A stretch of DNA of 41,210 nucleotides from Massilia phyllostachyos (GCF_021044825.1 NZ_JAJNOC010000014.1:1-41210), one strand, 5' to 3'; shown: positions 28,782-36,350, counted from the first letter of the stretch. Notes: generated by a model from the letters alone, not told the origin. Made by a program: numbers and translations.

Positions 28782-29312
28782 ATGCTCAAGACAGGAGCGG
28801 CTGCACGCAGGCTTGGTGTCACGCCCAAGATACTGCAACGCTGGGACCGCTGTGGAACATTTTCTCCACTTGCACGTCGTCCTACTGGCCTGCGCCTGTA
28901 CAGCGAAGCGCAGATCTCTGAAAGGATCGGGCTGCAGTCGCGCCAGGCACCACACCGAATCATCGCGTACTGCAGAGTGTCGAGCGCTGCGCAAAAGCCC
29001 GATTTGCGGAATCAGCGCAGGATCCTGGAAGAGTTCTGCACAGCCCGTGGTCTGGCGAATGTCGAATATATGGATGAAATCGGCGGTGGACTCGATTTCA
29101 AGCGCCGTGGCCTGCTCGAACTGACCGATGCGATCGTCCGGGGCGAGGTACGCATATTGGTGTTGGCGCACCGCGATCGCTTGACGCGTTTTGGCTACGA
29201 ATGGTTTGAACACCTGGCGCACGAGCATGGTTGTGAGCTGCTGGTACTGAAGTTGAAAGCTGCATTGAACGAGGATGCAAAGGATGCTGCTGTCGCATTG
29301 CATCAGGCTTGA
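28782..29312 (+). CDS. IS607-family serine recombinase (TnpA), shortened C-terminus
   Basis: A 176-residue recombinase. A MerR-like helix-turn-helix (residues 1-50, TGAAARRLGVTPKILQRWDR) precedes a serine resolvase domain with the catalytic Ser in AYCRVSSAAQKPDLRNQ and the conserved HRDRLTRFGYEWFEHL. The usual C-terminal helix of the family (…VEDLMxIVHxFSxRLYGLR) is missing; the frame ends KAALNEDAKDAAVALHQA. The core catalytic residues remain, so activity cannot be excluded, but the loss of the end suggests decay. It overlaps the tnpB start by 29 bases in another frame. Confidence 0.8.
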   Translation: MLKTGAAARRLGVTPKILQRWDRCGTFSPLARRPTGLRLYSEAQISERIGLQSRQAPHRIIAYCRVSSAAQKPDLRNQRRILEEFCTARGLANVEYMDEIGGGLDFKRRGLLELTDAIVRGEVRILVLAHRDRLTRFGYEWFEHLAHEHGCELLVLKLKAALNEDAKDAAVALHQA

Positions 29313-29811
29313 AGCTACTCCCGAGCAGTGCGCGTACTTCGCCCGTGCGGCGGGAACAACACGCAAGGTCTGGAACTGGGGCTTGGCCGAATCGCATCGC
29401 CAACTGGCGCTGGGACAGCGGCCGAATGCGATGGCGCTGAAAAAGCAGTTCAATGCCATCAAGTATGCGCATCCAGACTGGCTCGACGAACAAGGTAATC
29501 CGTGGCTGCGCACAATTCATCGCGGCGAACGCTACGCTGCATTGCTACTCGGTGAGCGCGAATGGCAATGCACGTGTGGTGCGCATCACGACCGAGACGT
29601 CAATGCAGCGATCAATTTGAAACGGCTCGCCATCGACGCCCTCGCGGCGGTAACGGCGCTACCCGTGGCGAGTCTGACGGCGACGTCAGGCACTGCCGCC
29701 GGCATATCGCCGGCGGGAGGCGGGAAAGTCACGCCTGTCAGATACGAGTACGGTCAGCAGGACGGCTCGGGGCAGGAAGAGGACGCTGAGCACATTTGTT
29801 CACGTCTTTGA
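29284..29811 (+). pseudogene. TnpB remnant with a large internal deletion
   Basis: About 175 residues against ~370-420 for an intact TnpB RNA-guided nuclease. The N-terminal part (MLLSHCIRLEATPEQCAYFARA, TTRKVWNWGLAESHRQL, MALKKQFNAIK) is normal. After LRTIHRGERY the frame jumps to the C-terminal EREWQCTCGAHHDRDVNAAINL, which holds half the zinc finger and the third RuvC Asp. The RuvC I (DxG) and RuvC II (Glu) motifs are absent, so it cannot be a nuclease. The conserved tail KVTPVRYEYGQQDGSGQEED is retained. The ATG at 29284 is preferred over 29275 because GAGG at 29271-29274 is correctly spaced. Confidence 0.8.
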
Positions 29812-29900
29812 TAGCAGCACACGGACGCGCTCAGCAAGCGCCTGCGGTTTCGGTGTATAGTCGGGCCCTGCGATGCGCCGGCGGCTCAGCGCTGAGAGAA

Positions 29901-29938
29901 ATTGAACGAACCAGCACGAATTGAACGAACCAGATTGA
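29901..29938 (+). repeat. Two 19-base direct repeats upstream of the GNAT gene
   Basis: AATTGAACGAACCAG occurs at 29901-29915 and again at 29920-29934 with a 19-base period, ending seven bases before the GNAT start. They could be a binding site in the 5' leader or a short duplication. Confidence 0.6.
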
Positions 29939-29944
29939 TGCTTG

Positions 29945-30493
29945 ATGTCCACGCGTTTTGAAATCCGACAGGCGACGCCCGCCGATGCGTCCGCCGCCTG
30001 CGCGCTGCTGCGCCGTTCCATCGAAGTCGGCTGCAAGGCCGACCACGCCGGCAAGCCGGCCGTGCTCGAAGCATGGCTGGGCAACAAGACGGCTGCGAAT
30101 GTCGCGACCTGGTTTTCGTCGTCCAGCAATTACGCGATCGTCGCCCAAAGTCCGGACGGCACGCTGCTCGGCCTGTGCCTGCTGACCCAGGCCGGCAAAG
30201 TGGCGCTGTGCTATGTGCTGCCGGAAGCGCTGCGCGGCGGCGTCGGCCGGGCGCTGCTGGATGCCTGCGAACAGCAGGCGCGCGCCTGGAGCATCAAGAA
30301 GCTGCAGCTGCACAGCCCGCCGAGCGCCAGCGCCTTCTTCGAGCGCCAGGGATTCATGAACGCCGGCAAGGACACATCCTGCTTCGGCATGGAAAGCGAT
30401 CTGCTGTGGAAGAGCCTGGACGCCAGCTGCGAAGTCGGCGCCAGCAGCCCCGGCGGCGCGGCGCGCAAGCGCTTCTGCAACTGCAACGGCTGA
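29945..30493 (+). CDS. GNAT-family N-acetyltransferase
   Basis: A 182-residue acetyltransferase using acetyl-CoA; the substrate is unknown. The opening FEIRQATPADASAACALLRRSI is the usual GNAT alpha1 region, and motif A reads CYVLPEALRGGVGRALLDACE with the RxxGxG acetyl-CoA loop. The segment PSASAFFERQGFMNAGK is motif B. The C-terminus adds a short tail ending RKRFCNCNG. The ATG at 29945 is used although a TTG directly precedes it; no strong ribosome site is visible. It lies just downstream of the IS607 remnant and two direct repeats. Confidence 0.85.
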   Translation: MSTRFEIRQATPADASAACALLRRSIEVGCKADHAGKPAVLEAWLGNKTAANVATWFSSSSNYAIVAQSPDGTLLGLCLLTQAGKVALCYVLPEALRGGVGRALLDACEQQARAWSIKKLQLHSPPSASAFFERQGFMNAGKDTSCFGMESDLLWKSLDASCEVGASSPGGAARKRFCNCNG

Positions 30494-30611
30494 GCCAGCC
30501 GGCATTCCCCGATACACTTGCTCGACACTGTCGCGCAACACAACAGCGTGCGCATCTTCTTCGATCGAGAAGCTTACGTTATAGTAACTATCTCAACTAG
30601 AAGAGTGTCTT

Positions 30612-31232
30612 ATGGTTTCACGTAGAGAATTCCTGCAAAGGGGCGCCGCCTTGGGCGCACTCGGCGCGCTCGGCGCATCCGTCCCGGCCGCCGCCCAGAC
30701 CGACATGGCGCCGCCGCCCGACCTGTTCGACGCCCAGCTGCTCGACATCGATTTCTGGGTCAAGCCGCGCACCCTGTCCGTGGTCCGTCCGCAGAGCGGC
30801 GAAAAAGCCCGCGTGCTGTACTGGAAGGACGGCGAAGTCATCGATTCGGCCTACCAGGAACTGTGCCACATCCTGCGCGACGTCAACGGCCGCGCATCGG
30901 CGCCGATCGATCCGAAACTGTTCGAAGTGCTGTGGGGCACCCAGGCCTTCATCGCCCGCTACGGCATGAACCAGCCGCTCGAGATCCTGTCGGGCTACCG
31001 CACCGAGGCCTCCAACAAGCGCCTGGTCGAGGAGGGCGTGCCAGCCGCGCGCAAATCGCTGCACATGGTCGGCAAGGCGGCCGACATCCGGATCGCCAAC
31101 CTGAGCGAAGAGGTGCTGGGCGGCCTGATCCGCAGCTTCCGCCAGGGCGGGGTCGGTTATTACTACCGGGCCGGTCCGAAGGGCGGCTGGATCCATGCGG
31201 ACACCGGGCTGAACCGTACCTGGAAGGGCTGA
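30612..31232 (+). CDS. Tat-exported DUF882 / M15-like murein peptidase (YcbK/MepK-type)
   Basis: A 206-residue exported protein. A twin-arginine signal (VSRREFLQRGAALGALGALG) ends near AAAQT. The mature part has the peptidase M15 zinc residues: H151 and D158 in SLHMVGKAADIRI, and H195 in GWIHADTG, spaced as in MepK, which cleaves peptidoglycan cross-links. The block LEILSGYRTEASNKRL is also typical. A TATAGT -10-like element lies about 35 bases upstream and GAAGAG precedes the ATG. Confidence 0.88.
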   Translation: MVSRREFLQRGAALGALGALGASVPAAAQTDMAPPPDLFDAQLLDIDFWVKPRTLSVVRPQSGEKARVLYWKDGEVIDSAYQELCHILRDVNGRASAPIDPKLFEVLWGTQAFIARYGMNQPLEILSGYRTEASNKRLVEEGVPAARKSLHMVGKAADIRIANLSEEVLGGLIRSFRQGGVGYYYRAGPKGGWIHADTGLNRTWKG

Positions 31233-31343
31233 CCGCTCCCGGCTTGCCGTGCGAGCGCGGGTTCTCACTTGGGCTAATATGAAGTCGTCAAGTCCGGGGT
31301 ACACCGCCCCGTTCTCCATGTCACTTTTCCCAAGGAGGCCAGC

Positions 31344-31634
31344 ATGGCAACGATGAATGCTCCAACGATGGACCGCAGGACCACGGGCGAACGGCGCATC
31401 AACACACACAGCCGCCAGCACTCGGCGATGTCCGCGCTCGACTACCTGGCGATGGCGCTCCTGATCATTGGCGGCCTGAACTGGGCGATGGTCGGCCTGT
31501 TCGACGTCGACATGGTCGCCACCATCCTCGGCCCGGGCAGTCCGGCCACCCGCATCACCTACATCGTGGTCGGCCTGGCCGCGCTGTACTCGATCTACAC
31601 GACCGCCAAGATGGCGGGCAGCAAGCGCGGCTAG
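31344..31634 (+). CDS. DUF378 small membrane protein
   Basis: A 96-residue protein. About 30 polar residues are followed by two membrane helices: YLAMALLIIGGLNWAMVGLF and ITYIVVGLAALYSIYTTAKM. The motif GGLNWxxVGLF is diagnostic of DUF378; function is unknown. A strong AAGGAGG (31332-31338) lies five bases before the ATG, and TAATAT at 31275-31280 may be the -10 box. The phosphodiesterase gene begins five bases after its stop, so they likely form an operon. Confidence 0.85.
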   Translation: MATMNAPTMDRRTTGERRINTHSRQHSAMSALDYLAMALLIIGGLNWAMVGLFDVDMVATILGPGSPATRITYIVVGLAALYSIYTTAKMAGSKRG

Positions 31635-31639
31635 GCCGG

Positions 31640-32101
31640 ATGCGGGTCGGCCTCATCTCCGACACGCACGGGTTGCTGCGTCCGCAGGCGCTCGACTTCC
31701 TGCGGGGCAGCGACCATATCATCCATGCCGGCGACATCACCGGGCCCGAGATTCTCGGGCCGCTGGAGGCGCTTGCGCCGCTGACCGTCGTGCGGGGGAA
31801 CAATGACCGCGGCGCCTGGGCGGAGGGATTGCCGCATGCCGTCACGGTCGAGGTGGACGGGGTTGCCATCCACGTCATCCACGACCTCAAGGAATTGCTG
31901 ATCGAACCGCGCGCGGCCGGCGTGCGGGTGGTGGTGTCGGGGCATTCGCACAAGCCGTCCTGCAGCGAGCGGGATGGGGTGCTGTATGTGAATCCGGGCA
32001 GTGCGGGGCGGCGCCGATTTACCTTGCCGGTCTCGGTCGGCGAGTTGCTGATCGAAGGCGGGCAAGTCACCGTCAGCCTCGTGACCCTGGAGGACAAGTA
32101 G
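31640..32101 (+). CDS. YfcE/MJ0936-type metallophosphoesterase
   Basis: A 153-residue phosphodiesterase. The calcineurin-like metal motifs appear in order: SDTHG (Asp8, His10), HAGD, RGNND, and SGHSHKP. YfcE-type enzymes hydrolyse phosphodiesters with Mn2+; the natural substrate is unknown. It follows the DUF378 gene by five bases with only a weak ribosome site, suggesting coupled translation. The stop at 32099-32101 is followed by a pair of palindromes. Confidence 0.9.
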   Translation: MRVGLISDTHGLLRPQALDFLRGSDHIIHAGDITGPEILGPLEALAPLTVVRGNNDRGAWAEGLPHAVTVEVDGVAIHVIHDLKELLIEPRAAGVRVVVSGHSHKPSCSERDGVLYVNPGSAGRRRFTLPVSVGELLIEGGQVTVSLVTLEDK

Positions 32102-32106
32102 GTGGA

Positions 32107-32155
32107 GTGAATTGGTCCAGTGGACCAAGTGAATTGGTCCGGTGGACCAATTCAC
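32107..32155. terminator. Tandem palindromes between convergent genes
   Basis: GTGAATTGGTCC (32129-32140) and GGACCAATTCAC (32144-32155) form a perfect 12-base-pair stem with a three-base loop. Directly before it, 32107-32128 is a second copy with an incomplete right arm (22-base period). The location between two convergent stops suggests a bidirectional terminator, though it lacks a T run. Confidence 0.7.
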
Positions 32156-32170
32156 AAGCCGTCCACCCAA

Positions 32171-33949
32171 CTATTTCATGGTATAGCTCTGCCAAGCCGT
32201 ATCCACCGCGAAGTTGCGCGTAGGATCCCAGTAGGTAAAGCTGTAGCGCACCACGTCCCCGATCTTCAAGCCGCCCGCGCTGTAGGTATTGGTCGAGCCA
32301 TCCAGCCGCATCCGCAGGTTCTGCTGCGGCCCGTTGTTGACCGTATAGTGCACGTCGGCCCAGCCGCCGGTATTGGTGCCGAACTGGAGCGTCGTGGACG
32401 AGGTCTGGGTCACCCAGGTCGGCCCGGTCGGGTTGGTCGGCGGGTTGGTGGTGCCGCCGCCCGACTCCCAGACGATGTCGTCGATCGCGAACTGGAAGGT
32501 CGAGCCCGGCAGGTTGTTGGCGTCGCTGGAAATCATGAACACGTCCAGCAGCGACTGCGCCGCCACTTTGGTCCCGAGCAGGGTCGAGACCGGGATGCTT
32601 CCCTGCGCCCACTGGCCGTTGCGCACCAGGCCGTGGGTCGTGGTATTGGCCGGGAAGTTGACCCAGTTCTGGTTGGTGTAGGTGTCGCCGACGCCGATGT
32701 TGAACGACACGTTGGCCGGGATCTTGATCCGGAACTTCATGCTGCCGTTCCGGTAATTGCTCAGGTCACGCGCCTGGCGCGCCTGCACGCCGCCGCCGAA
32801 CCACTGGCCGGGCGCCGTATAGGCCCAGGCGATCACGTTGCCGCCCTCATACGGCGCGGTGTTGCCGGCCCCGCTCGACGCGCCGTTCCACAGGAAGATG
32901 TCGGAGCTGCTGCCCGCGACCAGCTTGCTGTTGACGGCGGTGGTGTCGGTGAAGACGCCGAACTTGCCGGCCACTTCCGGCACCGTCTGGTTGCCGAGCT
33001 TGACCTGGCCCTTGCCGTCCATCTGGTAGACGCGCACGTAGTCGACGTACATGGTGCCGGGCAGCGGCGCCGTCACCTGGCTCGGATTGGCGGCGTCGGT
33101 GAAGTTGCCGCCTACGGCGAGATTCAGCAGCAGGTAGAAGGGCGCCTGCAGGGCGGTGGAATTCACCGCCAGCGGCGCGTCGTAGAGATTGCGCTCGACG
33201 CCGTTGTCGACCACCGTGAAGCGCATCTGGCTCTCGTCCCAGTACAGGCGGTAGGTGACGAAGCGGTTGGCCAGCGAGGTGCTGGGCACGTACCAGTTCT
33301 TGGTCTGCCAGGCGGTCGAGGCGGCGCAGCTCTCGTTGCCGGGCACGCAGGCGGCCTGCTGCCAGGTGATGACGTTGGCGCCGACGAAGTGGTTGGCGGA
33401 CGGCGCGCCGGAGGCGGTGCGGCCGGACGCCTTATGACCCATCTCCATGATGTCGATCTCGCCGTTGCGCGGCCAGGTCTGCGGGCTGACGCCCAGCATC
33501 CAGGCGGCCGGCCACAGGCCGGTGGCGATGTTGGGCGTGGCCATGCGCACCTCGATCATGCCGTACTGGACCTGCACCTTGCCCTTGGTGTCGATCTTCC
33601 CGGAGGTGAAGGAGTTCCCGCCCAGCGACTGGGCGCGCGCCTGGATCGCCAGCGCGCGGGTGCCGGATTCGAAGGGCACGTTCACGATCGACAGGTTGTT
33701 CGGGCTGTAGTACTGCAGTTCGGCGTTGCCGAAGCCGCAGAAATTGGTGGCGCAGCCGTTGCCGTCGGTGGCGGTCCAGACCGCGGTGTTCAGGCTGGCG
33801 CCGTTGAATTCCTCGGACCAGATCAACTGGCCGATGGCGGGATTGGTGACGCCGGCGCCGGCAGTGGCGCTGCAGGCAAGCAGAATGGCCGCAGCCGCTT
33901 TCTGGAAAGGTTTCCACTTCAAGTCGTGCTTAAGGTTGGTTGGTTTCAC
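32171..33949 (-). CDS. Secreted GH16 beta-glucanase (laminarinase-type) with C-terminal glucan-binding module
   Basis: A 592-residue exported enzyme. The N-terminal signal contains ILLACSATAGA; LLAC could be a lipobox, so a lipoprotein is possible. The GH16 domain (~40-312) has LIWSEEFNG, WPAAWMLG and the catalytic GEIDIMEMG with E164, D166 and E169 (ExDxxE), pointing to beta-1,3(-1,4)-glucan hydrolysis. A jelly-roll, ExoP-like region (~330-500) follows. A Pro/Thr/Gly linker leads to a C-terminal module (~515-592) with VHYTVNNGPQQNLRMRL and YSFTYWDPTRNF, resembling CBM56 beta-1,3-glucan-binding modules. A sigma-70 promoter and a LacI-type operator lie upstream, suggesting sugar-controlled expression. 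Confidence 0.88.
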   Translation of the reverse strand: MKPTNLKHDLKWKPFQKAAAAILLACSATAGAGVTNPAIGQLIWSEEFNGASLNTAVWTATDGNGCATNFCGFGNAELQYYSPNNLSIVNVPFESGTRALAIQARAQSLGGNSFTSGKIDTKGKVQVQYGMIEVRMATPNIATGLWPAAWMLGVSPQTWPRNGEIDIMEMGHKASGRTASGAPSANHFVGANVITWQQAACVPGNESCAASTAWQTKNWYVPSTSLANRFVTYRLYWDESQMRFTVVDNGVERNLYDAPLAVNSTALQAPFYLLLNLAVGGNFTDAANPSQVTAPLPGTMYVDYVRVYQMDGKGQVKLGNQTVPEVAGKFGVFTDTTAVNSKLVAGSSSDIFLWNGASSGAGNTAPYEGGNVIAWAYTAPGQWFGGGVQARQARDLSNYRNGSMKFRIKIPANVSFNIGVGDTYTNQNWVNFPANTTTHGLVRNGQWAQGSIPVSTLLGTKVAAQSLLDVFMISSDANNLPGSTFQFAIDDIVWESGGGTTNPPTNPTGPTWVTQTSSTTLQFGTNTGGWADVHYTVNNGPQQNLRMRLDGSTNTYSAGGLKIGDVVRYSFTYWDPTRNFAVDTAWQSYTMK

Positions 33950-34056
33950 TTCGGCTCCTCATCTAACTCCGTGTGTTTTTATAGGAAGCGCCAGGACGGC
34001 GCTCCACGGCTTGCCAACTTGGACGTTGGTCTCGAATGATGTTGCAGAGACTGTAT

Positions 34057-34072
34057 ATGGAAACCTTTCCAT
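34057..34072 (-). promoter_or_regulatory. LacI-family operator candidate
   Basis: Perfect inverted repeat ATGGAAA-CC-TTTCCAT. The TGGAAA/TTTCCA arms are typical of LacI/GalR-family sites. It sits at about +6 to +21 from the predicted GH16 transcription start, a place where a bound repressor would block transcription. Confidence 0.65.
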
Positions 34073-34084
34073 TTCGTGAGAGAA

Positions 34085-34113
34085 AATATATGCCGTATTT
34101 GCGAGCTCGTCAA
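34085..34113 (-). promoter_or_regulatory. Sigma-70 promoter of the GH16 gene
   Basis: On the minus strand TTGACG (34113-34108) and TATATT (34090-34085) are separated by exactly 17 bases. The inferred start is near 34078. Confidence 0.75.
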
Positions 34114-34255
34114 ATGCAATCGTGCGGGAGCGTTTGATCAAGATCAGAACGCAATTGCACCAGCCTGATCCAAATGCGCAGGGCAGGGCGGGCCGGCATC
34201 GCCCAACATGCCGTCAAATGTCGTAAGATGCGCTCCTCACGTTTTGAAGCACCCC

Positions 34256-34669
34256 ATGACCTCCCCATCCGATACCGCGCCGCAGCCGCGCTTCCGCCCC
34301 CGTCCCTGGACCCATCTCGAAACGCCGCAGGACGTCGAGCTCTGGATCGACGAGCACAATGGGGCGCTGCAGGAACTGGTGAAACCGACCGAGACCGGCG
34401 TCGGCATCTGCTTCACGCTGGCCGAGGGCGGCAACGTCTACATGCAGACCACTGGCGACGCCGTCGTGCTCGACGTCGAGCCGGAGGCCGACTGGATCGC
34501 GCCCCTGATCGTCGCCGCCACCGGCGCCGAGCCGCCGCGCGGCCAGGTCTGGGTGCTGCCGGACGACCGCCTGGTGCAGCTGATCCTGGGCCTGTCGACC
34601 CTGGTGCTGAGCACCACGCTGGTGGTCGGCCATCCCTTCGGCGCGCGCGCCCGCCGCGGCGCTTACTGA
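34256..34669 (+). CDS. Hypothetical protein
   Basis: A 137-residue protein I do not recognise. It is acidic in the middle (DVELWIDEHNGALQELVK, GDAVVLDVEPEADWIAPLI) and ends with a mildly hydrophobic stretch (LILGLSTLVLSTTLVVGHPFG) and a basic tail (ARARRGAY). No signal peptide is seen. The ATG at 34256 is preferred to 34208 because the upstream 16 residues look non-coding. Codon use is like that of its neighbours, supporting a real gene. Confidence 0.6.
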   Translation: MTSPSDTAPQPRFRPRPWTHLETPQDVELWIDEHNGALQELVKPTETGVGICFTLAEGGNVYMQTTGDAVVLDVEPEADWIAPLIVAATGAEPPRGQVWVLPDDRLVQLILGLSTLVLSTTLVVGHPFGARARRGAY

Positions 34670-34757
34670 AGTCAAACCTGGTGTGGGTAGCCTGCGTCCC
34701 TGTTCGGAGGGGAGTCGAACGCGCGGTCGGCGTCGACGCCGCGAGCCTTGCGCGCCG

Positions 34758-34779
34758 AAGGGTGGAGCCGACCACCCTT
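34758..34779 (+). terminator. Hairpin upstream of the amino-acid ABC genes
   Basis: AAGGGTGG (34758-34765) and CCACCCTT (34772-34779) pair perfectly around a six-base loop, followed by one further T. It lies 90 bases past the unknown gene's stop and just before a TTGACA (34779-34784), so it may separate the two units. Confidence 0.5.
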
Positions 34780-34855
34780 TGACAATCGACCCCCTAGCCG
34801 CAGGCCTGCGTTTTCGGTTATAAAGACCATTCACCCAGCTACTCAGCGAGGATCG

Positions 34856-35665
34856 ATGGCCAAGCATCCGACCACCCTGGCGCGCCGCGCCGTCCTTGGC
34901 GCGGGCATTGCGCTTGCCGCGCTGGCCGTGCAGCTGCCGGCGCAGGCCGCCGACCTGCTGCAGGAAGCGAAGAAGCGCGGCGTGCTGCGCATCGCGATGG
35001 AGGGCACCTACCCGCCCTTCAACTACAAGGACCCGAAGACCGGCCAACTGACCGGCTACGACGTCGACGTCGCGAAGCTCGTCGCGACCAAGCTCGGAAT
35101 GCGTCCGGAGTTCGTGGCCACCGAATGGGCCGCCATCCTCGCGGGTCTGGCAAGCGGCAAGTACGACATCATCGTCAGCCAGGTCGGCATCACGCCCAGG
35201 CGCGCGCAGGCCTTCGATTTCTCGCGCCCCTATACCTATTCGCAGCCCCAGCTTATCGTGCGCAAGAACGAGCGCGCCAGCTACGCCAGCCTGGCGGACC
35301 TGAAGGGCAAGCGCGTCGGCGTGGGGCAGGGCAGCGTGTTCGAGCAGCAGGCCAAGGCGGTGCCGGGGATCGAGGTCAAGAGCTATCCGGCGGCGCCGGA
35401 AAACCTGCAGGATCTCGCTTTCGGCCGCATCGACGCGGCCCTGAACGATGGCCTGATGGTGGCCTACCTCCTGAAGAATTCGCAGCTGCCGATCAAGCCC
35501 GGCGCGCGCGTCGGCGCGGTCGAGCGCATGGGCATCCCCTTCCGCAAGGGCAGCCCGCAGTTCAAGGCGGCGCTCGACAAGATCCTGCAGGACGCCGCCA
35601 ACGACGGCACCCTGAAAGCGCTGTCGATCAAGTGGTTCGGCGTCGACGCCAGCCGCGCGCCTTGA
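34856..35665 (+). CDS. Amino-acid (cystine-type) ABC transporter binding protein
   Basis: A 269-residue periplasmic binding protein. The signal peptide is LARRAVLGAGIALAALAVQLPAQA. The SBP_bac_3 fold starts KKRGVLRIAMEGTYPPFNYKD, and the ligand carboxylate-binding Arg occurs in VSQVGITPRRAQAFDFSRPY. The overall pattern is closest to cystine-binding TcyJ/FliY proteins, but specificity within polar amino acids is uncertain. A TATAAA near 34819-34824 could be the -10 box, and GAGG lies just before the ATG. The permease gene starts 19 bases downstream. Confidence 0.88.
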   Translation: MAKHPTTLARRAVLGAGIALAALAVQLPAQAADLLQEAKKRGVLRIAMEGTYPPFNYKDPKTGQLTGYDVDVAKLVATKLGMRPEFVATEWAAILAGLASGKYDIIVSQVGITPRRAQAFDFSRPYTYSQPQLIVRKNERASYASLADLKGKRVGVGQGSVFEQQAKAVPGIEVKSYPAAPENLQDLAFGRIDAALNDGLMVAYLLKNSQLPIKPGARVGAVERMGIPFRKGSPQFKAALDKILQDAANDGTLKALSIKWFGVDASRAP

Positions 35666-35684
35666 TCATCGCCCACACGCAACC

Positions 35685-36350
35685 GTGGCCGACCTGATCG
35701 CGCTGCTGCGGGAGGCCGCGCCGGTGATGCTGACCGGCGCCGGCTACACGCTGCTGTTCGCGGTCGCCGCGATGATCGGTGGGCTGGCGATCGGCGTGCC
35801 GGTGGCGCTGATGCGCATCGCGCCCTGGGCCATCGTGCGCTGGCCCGCGGGCCTGTACGTGAGCGCGATGCGCGGCACGCCGCTGCTGGTGCAGATCTTC
35901 GTGATCTACTACGGCCTGCCGAGTGTGGGTGTCGAGTTCACGCCGGTCACGGCGGGCGTGCTGGCGCTGTCGCTGAATTCCGGCGCCTACCTGTCCGAGA
36001 GCCTGCGCGGCGCGATCCGCGCGGTCAGCGACGGGCAGTGGCGCGCCAGCTTCAGCCTGGGCCTGGGCTACTGGCAGACCCTGCACCATATCGTGATGCC
36101 GCAGGCGCTGCGCATCGCGGTGCCGTCGATGAGCAATACCCTGATCAGCCTGATCAAGGATACGTCGCTGGTCTCGGTGATCGCCCTGACCGAACTGATG
36201 CTGGCGACGAAGGAGGTGATCGCCACCACCTTCCAGCCGCTGCCGCTGTACATCGCCGCGGCCTGCATCTACTGGGCCCTGAGCCTGTTCTTCGAAGCCT
36301 TGCAGCGGCGCGCCGAGCGGCGCCTGAACCGCGGCCACGTGGGACGCTGA
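35685..36350 (+). CDS. Amino-acid (cystine-type) ABC transporter permease
   Basis: A 221-residue inner-membrane permease of the HisMQ/GlnP family. The start contains APVMLTGAGYTLLFAVAAMIGG, and the conserved cytoplasmic loop reads LRGAIRAVSDGQWRASFSLG (EAA-type) followed by LPQA-like MPQALRIAVPSMSN. The block FVIYYGLPSVGVEF is as in TcyL/YecS. The GTG at 35685 is the only in-frame start giving a full first helix; no strong ribosome site precedes it. No ATPase gene follows; the next genes are on the other strand. Confidence 0.85.
   Translation: MADLIALLREAAPVMLTGAGYTLLFAVAAMIGGLAIGVPVALMRIAPWAIVRWPAGLYVSAMRGTPLLVQIFVIYYGLPSVGVEFTPVTAGVLALSLNSGAYLSESLRGAIRAVSDGQWRASFSLGLGYWQTLHHIVMPQALRIAVPSMSNTLISLIKDTSLVSVIALTELMLATKEVIATTFQPLPLYIAAACIYWALSLFFEALQRRAERRLNRGHVGR

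Larger units (their letters stand above)
28720..29811 (+). mobile_element. Decayed IS607-type element
   Basis: Overlapping serine-recombinase (tnpA) and tnpB reading frames identify an IS607-family element. At the left, CGGAACT (28723-28729) and AGTTCCG (28738-28744) form a 7-base-pair hairpin about 38 bases before tnpA. On the right, GCCGGC-ATATC-GCCGGC (within 29697-29716) may be part of a guide-RNA-like structure. IS607 elements lack terminal inverted repeats, so the limits given are approximate. The base composition is lower in GC than its neighbours, consistent with acquisition. Confidence 0.7.
33950..34255. other. Intergenic region upstream of the GH16 gene
   Basis: A 306-base region with reduced GC. 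It contains the GH16 promoter (34085-34113), the operator (34057-34072) and the predicted ~128-base 5' leader of the GH16 message. No gene or clear promoter for the rightward unknown gene was seen. Confidence 0.6.

Noticed and set aside
29284..29811. TnpB-derived nuclease-dead repressor (TldR-like) as a firm call
   Set aside because: Known TldR proteins keep near full length with point changes in RuvC; here the central half is missing, so only a remnant is claimed and the regulator idea is left as a question.
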